NCBI RefSeq assembly: GCF_900115345.1
Contig: NZ_FOWC01000001.1
Span: forward strand, 1,240,001-1,304,000
From: Amycolatopsis rubida
Lineage (GTDB): Bacteria; Actinomycetota; Actinomycetes; Mycobacteriales; Pseudonocardiaceae
Direction: 5' to 3'
DNA length: 64,000 nt
Shown: in pieces, positions 59,695 to 64,000 of the stretch
How the letters are laid out: each line of letters starts with the position of its first letter
Position numbering within the stretch: the stretch's first letter is position 1
The notes under the pieces: model-generated
What the model saw: only the letters and a program-made list of their open reading frames with translations
Told to the model about the DNA's origin: nothing
The model's database searches: none
Position numbers and translations under genes: made by a program

Positions 59695-60306
59695 TCAGCC
59701 CACCACGCGGCGCAGTAGCGCGGAGGCGTGCGGCTGCATTTCCTGGCCGACCATCGCGCGTTCTTCGACGTACCCGAGGTCGCCGTTGATCAGGCCGTAA
59801 AGCCGCTGCGATCCGGTGACCTCTTTGGCCGTCGCGGTGCGGATGACCGCGTCGGTGCCGAGTTCCCAGGACGTCTGGTTGCGCGGTTTCCCGTAGTACA
59901 GCTCGACGATCCCGGAGCTGTGCGTGAGCAGCAGTTCCAGGGTGTCGTCCTCCTGCGGCCGCCAGAACCCGCTTTCGCGGGCGGCCGGCCGCAGCACGCT
60001 GCCGTCCTCGTTCAGCAGCCACGAGCGTGCCTCGTGGAACAGGAACGGGCGGCCGTCGTGGGAGACGGTCAGCTGCTGGGCGAACTTGATCGGCCCGTCG
60101 ATCGTCGGGTAGTCGATCTCGCCCTCGCCGCGCCAGACGCCGACGATCGGCAGCAGGGCGAGGCACGCGTCGTTCAGGTTCGGGCCCTCGCGCAGGTTCG
60201 CCGTGTCGTTCGGGATCGGCAGGTCGTCCCACAACGGCAGGTTGCGGTCGCGCGTGCTGGCGGCCCGCTCCTCGGCTGCTGCGATGGCCTCGTCGCCACT
60301 CGTCAT
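59695..60306 (-). CDS. Nitrobindin / FABP-like heme-binding protein (DUF1794)
   Basis: A 203-residue protein. LLPIVGVWRGEGEIDYPTI matches the nitrobindin motif GxWxGxGxGxYP with two changes, and EARSWLLNEDGSVLRPAARE and SGFWRPQEDD are further blocks. The family forms a 10-strand barrel binding ferric heme for NO or peroxynitrite chemistry; mycobacterial Rv0813c is the counterpart. An N-terminal ~45-residue helical extension precedes the barrel. ATG 60306 is the first Met of that extension. Confidence 0.87.
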   Translation of the reverse strand: MTSGDEAIAAAEERAASTRDRNLPLWDDLPIPNDTANLREGPNLNDACLALLPIVGVWRGEGEIDYPTIDGPIKFAQQLTVSHDGRPFLFHEARSWLLNEDGSVLRPAARESGFWRPQEDDTLELLLTHSSGIVELYYGKPRNQTSWELGTDAVIRTATAKEVTGSQRLYGLINGDLGYVEERAMVGQEMQPHASALLRRVVG

Positions 60307-60311
60307 GCTGA

Positions 60312-60410
60312 TCAGCGCTGGTCGGCGTACAGCCGGTAGACGACGTAGACCGCGAACCACACGGTGGCGATGCCCGCGATGATCAACAGGGTCGTAAACA
60401 AGGTCTCCAC
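60312..60410 (-). CDS. 32-residue single-pass membrane peptide
   Basis: GTG 60410 opens a 32-codon frame: METLFTTLLIIAGIATVWF forms a hydrophobic helix, followed by AVYVVYRLYADQR with a basic end. It starts seven bases after TATTGT (complement of 60418-60423), the same leaderless pattern as larger genes here, and ends 5 bases before the nitrobindin start. It is too small for ordinary gene calling. A clean helix, promoter and spacing support it; function unknown. Confidence 0.65.
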   Translation of the reverse strand: METLFTTLLIIAGIATVWFAVYVVYRLYADQR

Positions 60411-60435
60411 AGCGAGGACAATAGTCCGCCCCGGC

Positions 60436-61770
60436 TCATCTGGCGCTGCGCAGGGTCGCGGCGGTGAGGACGGTCACCGCCAGCAGTGCCGCGCCGGCCA
60501 CTGCCATCGCCGTCTGCAGGCCGGTGGTGAGCGTGCTTCCGTGATCGAGCAGCGCCCCGAGCGCTGCCACGCCGAGCGCCATCCCGACCTGCCGCGCGGC
60601 GTTCACCGTGCCGGCCGCGGTGCCCGTGCGCTGCACTGGAAGCCCGGCGAGACCGACGACGTTGGTCGGGGTGATGCTCAGGCCGAGCCCGACGCCGGAC
60701 AGCGTCAGCGGGACGCTGAGCAGCCAATATGGGCTCGTCGTGTCGACCAGCAGGAAGGCGAAACTCCCCGCCGCGGTGATGGCGAGACCGATCGGCAGCA
60801 CGCGTTCCGCGGTGAACCGGCCGGCGAGCCGTCCGGAGAAGAACGCGAGAAGGGCGTTGGCGACGACGTACGGCAGCATCTGCACGCCGGTCGTCGAGGC
60901 GGTGCTGCCCCATGCCTGTTGCAGGTAGACCGCGATCAGCACGGGCAGCGGGTAGCAGGCGAAGCCGAGGACGAACGAGGTGAAGATCGAGGCGGCGAAC
61001 CGGAACTTGCCGAACAGCCGGATCGGCAGCATCGGATGCGGGGCGCGCAGTTCCATGACGATGAACGCGATCAGTCCGACCGCGCCGACCACCGCGACTA
61101 CGGCGTCGGAGGCGATCACGGCGTAGGTGAACGATCCGATCCACAACGCGCCGAGCAGCTGGCCGGGCAGGTCCAGTGCGCCGTGCGCCGGATCGGACGA
61201 CTCGTCGAGACCCCGGTGGCCGGCGAGCACCGCGAAAATCCCGATCGGCAGGTTGATCAGGAAGATGGTCGGCCAGCCGAGCGCGTCGGTGATCGGTCCG
61301 CCGACAAGCGGTCCGATGACCAGCGCGCATCCGGCGACCCCGCCCCACGCCCCCAGCATCCGGGCTCGTTCCCGCGGCTCTGGATACGCGTGCGCGAGGA
61401 GCGCGATGCCGCCCGGGATGACCGCCGCGGCCGCTGCGCCTTGCACGACGCGCGCGGCGATGAGAAGAGCGAGCGTCGGAGCGAGACCGCAGCCCAGCGA
61501 GGCGAGCGTGAACACGGCGAGCCCGCCGAGGTAGATCCGCTTGCGGCCGTATCGGTCGCCGAGTGTGCCGCCAGTGAGGATCAGCGCGGCGAGCGCGACG
61601 GTGTACCCGTCGACAATCCATTGCAGGTCAGTGAATTCGGCATGCAGCTCGCGCTGGATGGTCGGCAGCGCGACGCTCACCACACTCGCGTCGAGCAACG
61701 CCATGAAGCTGCCGAGGAACACGGCGGCGGCCAGCAGCGGGCTCCGCGTAACGGTTTTCGTTTCGGACAC
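60436..61770 (-). CDS. MFS drug efflux transporter (DHA2/EmrB-QacA type)
   Basis: A 444-residue transporter with about 12-14 helices. SFMALLDASVVSVALPTIQR is the DHA motif D1, WIVDGYTVALAALILTGGTL then GDRYGRKRIYLGG is motif A, and MLGAWGGVAGCALVIGPLVG is antiporter motif C. It exports small cationic or aromatic compounds using the proton gradient. GTG 61770 coincides with the predicted start of transcription from a SoxR-box promoter (61778-61808), so it is probably induced by redox-active compounds. Confidence 0.9.
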   Translation of the reverse strand: MSETKTVTRSPLLAAAVFLGSFMALLDASVVSVALPTIQRELHAEFTDLQWIVDGYTVALAALILTGGTLGDRYGRKRIYLGGLAVFTLASLGCGLAPTLALLIAARVVQGAAAAAVIPGGIALLAHAYPEPRERARMLGAWGGVAGCALVIGPLVGGPITDALGWPTIFLINLPIGIFAVLAGHRGLDESSDPAHGALDLPGQLLGALWIGSFTYAVIASDAVVAVVGAVGLIAFIVMELRAPHPMLPIRLFGKFRFAASIFTSFVLGFACYPLPVLIAVYLQQAWGSTASTTGVQMLPYVVANALLAFFSGRLAGRFTAERVLPIGLAITAAGSFAFLLVDTTSPYWLLSVPLTLSGVGLGLSITPTNVVGLAGLPVQRTGTAAGTVNAARQVGMALGVAALGALLDHGSTLTTGLQTAMAVAGAALLAVTVLTAATLRSAR

Positions 61771-61777
61771 ACCCGCG

Positions 61778-61808
61778 AGCTTGGGTCCTCAAGCCGACTT
61801 GAGGTCAA
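61778..61808 (-). promoter_or_regulatory. SoxR-box promoter of the MFS gene
   Basis: CCTCAAGCCGACTTGAGG (61787-61804) has both outer 7-base arms of the E. coli soxS SoxR box. On the minus strand it lies between TTGACC (-35, complement of 61803-61808) and CAAGCT (-10, complement of 61778-61783) with a 19-base spacer, the overlong spacing that MerR-family activators correct. Predicted transcription starts at or beside GTG 61770. No soxR gene is in the window. Confidence 0.8.
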
Positions 61809-61826
61809 GTGTCCCGGACACGCGGA

Positions 61827-61853
61827 AGGGCCCCTCGGAAACCGAGGGGCCCT
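61827..61853 (-). terminator. 12-bp hairpin after the rhodanese operon
   Basis: AGGGCCCCTCGG (61827-61838) pairs perfectly with 61842-61853 around a 3-base loop, 17 bases after the DUF1416 stop. It should end the sulfur operon before the MFS promoter. Confidence 0.75.
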
Positions 61854-61870
61854 CCTGTGGAAAAACGTTG

Positions 61871-62176
61871 TCAGGAAACCGAAATAGCCAGCTGGTGCAG
61901 GCCAGGGCCCGCCGCGGTGACGGTGGCCTCACCGTTGCCCGTGCGGTGCAGCGCGCGCACCGTCCAGGCCCCTTCGGCCGCGTAGAAACGGAAGTCGCCG
62001 TCCGCCGAGGACACGACCTCGCCCGCGAAGTCGCCGCCGCCGTCGAGCAACCGGACGAACGCGCCACCGACCGGTCCCTCGGTGCCGGTGACCTTGCCTG
62101 CCAGCACGACCTGGCCGCCTGTGTCGAAGTTCGCCGGGGTCGCGACCTGCGCCGGTGCGCTGCAGCCGTCTGCCAT
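61871..62176 (-). CDS. sseC: DUF1416 domain protein (SseC)
   Basis: A 101-residue protein with a transthyretin-like beta fold: QVVLAGKVTGTEGPVGGAFV, DGDFRFYAAEGAWTVRALH and a Cys near the start (MADGCSAP). It is the constant partner of actinobacterial thiosulfate sulfurtransferase (SseC/CysA2), and may receive or present persulfide sulfur through that Cys. ATG 62176 overlaps the sulfurtransferase stop by one base (TGATG). Confidence 0.9.
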   Translation of the reverse strand: MADGCSAPAQVATPANFDTGGQVVLAGKVTGTEGPVGGAFVRLLDGGGDFAGEVVSSADGDFRFYAAEGAWTVRALHRTGNGEATVTAAGPGLHQLAISVS

Positions 62177-63012
62177 CACTTAGCTCCCAACTCGACCGGA
62201 ACGCCGACCAGCGAACCGTATTCCGTCCACGAACCGTCGTAGTTCTTCACATCCGCCTGGCCGAGCAACTCGTGCAGGGCGAACCAGGCGATCGACGAAC
62301 GCTCGCCGATGCGGCAGTACGCGATGGTCGGCTTGGCCTCGTCGTAGCCGGCCTCGGCGTAGAGGTCCTTGATCTCCTGCTCGGACTTGAAGGTGCCGTC
62401 CTCGTTGGCGACCTTCGCCCACGGCACGTTCAGCGCGCCCGGGATGTGGCCCGGCACCTGCGACTGCTCCTGCGGCAGGTGCGCCGGGGCGAGCAGCTTG
62501 CCGGCGAACTCGTCCGGCGAGCGCACGTCGATGTAGTTCTTCTCGCCGATCGACTGGACGACCTCGTCGCGGAACGCGCGCAGCGACAGGTCCTGCTCCT
62601 TGGCCTGGTAGGCGGTGGCCTCGCGCTTGACCTCGTCGGAGTTCAGCTCGCGGCCGTCGAGCTCCCACTTCTTGCGGCCGCCGTCGAGCAGCTGCACGTT
62701 CTCGTGGCCGTAGAGCTTGAAGTACCAGTACGCGTAGGCGGCGAACCAGTTGTTGTTGCCGCCGTAGAGGATCACGCGGTCGTCGTTCGAGATGCCCTTC
62801 TCCGACAGGAGCTTCTCGAAGCCCTCCTTGTTGACGAAGTCGCGGCGGACGCCGTCCTGGAGGTCGTTGCGCCAGTCGAGCTTCACCGCGCCGCGGATGT
62901 GCCCGTTGTCGTAGGCGGTCGTGTCCTCGTCGACCTCGGCGAACACCACGCCCGGGGTGTCCAGGTTCTCCTCGGCCCACTGGGTGGTGACCAGGACGTC
63001 TTCTCGGCTCAT
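62176..63012 (-). CDS. cysA2: Thiosulfate sulfurtransferase (tandem rhodanese)
   Basis: A 278-residue two-domain rhodanese. The N-terminal inactive domain has HIRGAVKLDWRNDLQD; the C-terminal one has YIDVRSPDEFAGK, HIPGALNVPW and the active Cys233 in AYCRIGERSS. It transfers sulfane sulfur from thiosulfate to thiol acceptors. The symbol follows the mycobacterial paralogue; sseA is also used. ATG 63012 follows GAAAGAGAG. Middle gene of the operon led by the Cys-rich small ORF. Confidence 0.93.
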   Translation of the reverse strand: MSREDVLVTTQWAEENLDTPGVVFAEVDEDTTAYDNGHIRGAVKLDWRNDLQDGVRRDFVNKEGFEKLLSEKGISNDDRVILYGGNNNWFAAYAYWYFKLYGHENVQLLDGGRKKWELDGRELNSDEVKREATAYQAKEQDLSLRAFRDEVVQSIGEKNYIDVRSPDEFAGKLLAPAHLPQEQSQVPGHIPGALNVPWAKVANEDGTFKSEQEIKDLYAEAGYDEAKPTIAYCRIGERSSIAWFALHELLGQADVKNYDGSWTEYGSLVGVPVELGAK

Positions 63013-63040
63013 GGAAGCTGGCTCTCTTTCTTGGTTGATT

Positions 63041-63475
63041 TTACGAGGACGCCCGCGCGGGGCTGAAACGCTTGATCAGCAGGTACACCTGGCACCCGAG
63101 GCAGTAGTTGAACGCCGCGTTGAGGAACGCGGCGAAGAGCGCGAACGCGGTCGCGACGACGCCGAGCGGCGGCACCCCGGCCGCGAAGCCGATCGTGCCG
63201 ACGAGCGCGAACACGAACCCGACCGCCTGCGCGAACCGCAGCGGGGCGGCGTCCTCGCGTTCGGTCGGCGGCCCGAGCCGCGGCGCGATCGCGAGCCGGT
63301 ACAGCACCGAGTACGGCGCGGGCTTGAGCCCGACGAACGCACCGATCGCGAAGACCACGGTCTGCAGGGCGAGCAACGGCCACCACTGCGTGACCAGCAC
63401 GACGGCGAGCACCACCGTGGTCACGATCGCGGCGAACCTGGGACCTCGCGGGTCTACGGACGGTCCGGCGGACAT
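63041..63475 (-). CDS. DUF4395 membrane protein with CxxC motif
   Basis: A 144-residue membrane protein with about four helices (FAAIVTTVVLAVVLVTQWWP, LALQTVVFAIGAFVGL, FAQAVGFVFALVGTIGFAAG, FALFAAFLNAAFNYCLGC). The final helix ends in CLGC, a CxxC that could take part in thiol redox or sulfur handling. Mycobacterial relatives stand in the same operon with cysA2 and sseC. ATG 63475 follows AGGAGG. It precedes the sulfurtransferase by 28 bases. Confidence 0.87.
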   Translation of the reverse strand: MSAGPSVDPRGPRFAAIVTTVVLAVVLVTQWWPLLALQTVVFAIGAFVGLKPAPYSVLYRLAIAPRLGPPTEREDAAPLRFAQAVGFVFALVGTIGFAAGVPPLGVVATAFALFAAFLNAAFNYCLGCQVYLLIKRFSPARASS

Positions 63476-63562
63476 GGGTTCCTCCTGCTCAGTGCGAGGG
63501 GAAGAGCGTGCGGGCAGCACGCGGCGAAGACGGGTACAGCGAATCCGTGCGCGAGGCGTGCT

Positions 63563-63661
63563 TCAGCGCCGGTCGAGGACAGGCAGACACAAGCTGCTGC
63601 GCACGCGGCAGAAATCGACCGCGCGGCGCTGCGTCAGGAGGGTGATGGGCAGCTTGTCCAC
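63563..63661 (-). CDS. Cys-containing small upstream ORF (probable cysteine-responsive attenuator peptide)
   Basis: GTG 63661 opens a 32-codon frame ending TGA at 63563-63565. Its core RAVDFCRVRSSLCLP is, from memory, the conserved sequence of actinobacterial small ORFs that precede sulfur genes; in mycobacteria such an ORF before the cysA2-type operon mediates cysteine-responsive attenuation. Two Cys codons (18, 25) sit within eight residues. It begins six bases after TACCCT (complement of 63668-63673), so it is leaderless and heads the DUF4395-cysA2-sseC transcript, 87 bases before the next start. Confidence 0.8.
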   Translation of the reverse strand: MDKLPITLLTQRRAVDFCRVRSSLCLPVLDRR

Positions 63662-63673
63662 AGGGGGAGGGTA

Positions 63674-63953
63674 CCCAGGCTCGCTCGCTCCCGGAACCAT
63701 GTTCATTCCTTGGGACGAGGTCCGGATCCTGAGAATCAACCGTCGCCGACCACGAGCATGAGGGTCTTCTCGGTAGCGGGAGCGCGCGAAGTCGTCCTCT
63801 GGTCGATGGGCGCGGTCTTACTGGTACGTCAGAGCGAGCCGCTCGGTCCGGGCGCTGTTGCGCATGGCTGTAGCGAGGCCGCACGCAACAGCTACTGAGC
63901 AAACCGCATTAGGGCGGCACCAGAGGCTGGGCGCGCGGGCCAGCGGGCGCGGG
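63674..63953. other. Intergenic stretch without a convincing gene
   Basis: Nothing recognisable is seen between the small ORF promoter and the gene entering from the right. A plus-strand 46-codon frame from ATG 63760 has no protein-like features. The right end is probably the 3' untranslated region of the next gene. Confidence 0.5.
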
Positions 63954-64000
63954 TCAGTGCGATGCGGCGGTGAGGTGCGGGCGGAGCGCTTCCAGCAGCT
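63954..64000 (-). CDS. C-terminal end of an unidentified gene (cut by window end)
   Basis: On the minus strand the last codons read LLEALRPHLTAASH before TGA at 63954-63956. The codon pattern looks like coding sequence, but 14 residues are too few to name a family. The frame would continue beyond base 64000. Confidence 0.35.
   Translation of the reverse strand, partial: LLEALRPHLTAASH

Noticed and set aside
63760..63900. 46-codon plus-strand frame near the right end
   Set aside because: No RBS, promoter or protein-like features; probably chance.
1..64000. CRISPR arrays, tRNA or rRNA genes, transposases, phage genes, antibiotic synthase modules
   Set aside because: Scanned by eye on both strands; no regularly spaced repeats, cloverleaf genes, transposase DDE motifs or PKS/NRPS signatures were found.

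Overview
The window is high-GC actinomycete DNA, most like a Pseudonocardiaceae genome such as Amycolatopsis. The grounds are about 70% GC, frequent GTG starts, many 4-nt ATGA/GTGA stop-start overlaps, DUF5753/DUF397 regulator pairs, an RsiG-type developmental protein and a gene order that (from memory) follows the purB-purC-purS-purQ-purL-purF-purM ... pabC ... sseC-cysA2 block of Mycobacterium tuberculosis (Rv0777 to Rv0816c).

Layout. 1-4459: end of an AraC-type regulator, then a galactonate-catabolic locus. A minus operon (KDPGal aldolase, lactonase, GntR regulator) diverges from an SDR dehydrogenase and D-galactonate dehydratase. 4494-9134: purB, then a polar amino-acid ABC transporter with two tandem binding lipoproteins. 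9135-17866: broken Nudix gene, MOSC protein, SAM hydroxide adenosyltransferase, purC, an oddly coded HTH regulator, patatin, a tandem-repeat patch, FMN reductase, a methyltransferase without a normal start codon, a deacetylase-like protein and an MBL hydrolase. 18067-24751: aldehyde dehydrogenase, lactate 2-monooxygenase, a GT87-like membrane protein, a methyltransferase and a GMC oxidoreductase. 24780-32719: a decayed gene, purS-purQ, a heterodimeric ABC exporter with complementary lesions, and purL. 32717-40639: a decayed pentapeptide-repeat gene, a Q/P-rich membrane protein, two GH25 muramidases, an HTH/DUF397 pair, DUF1330 and MarR. 40760-43862: purF, purM, arfB. 43840-44987: a P450 remnant between direct repeats. 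46845-51076: cobalamin riboswitch driving a surface transcobalamin-like protein and a complete ECF transporter. 51069-63661: fatty-acid-type dehydrogenase, DUF3073, asparaginase, RsiG, YgfZ, PabC, 5-oxoprolinase subunits PxpB/PxpC, nitrobindin, an MFS pump with a SoxR-box promoter, and a rhodanese operon led by a Cys-containing small ORF.

Working together. The purine genes present (purB, C, S, Q, L, F, M) cover most of the IMP/AMP pathway; purD, E, K, H, N and A are outside the window. The galactonate genes give a DeLey-Doudoroff-like route lacking only a visible kinase. The B12 operon and the sulfur operon each carry their own RNA-level regulator. At least twelve genes show a TAnnnT-like -10 hexamer six or seven bases before the start codon, so leaderless transcription is common here. 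No tRNA, rRNA, CRISPR array, transposase or phage gene was seen.
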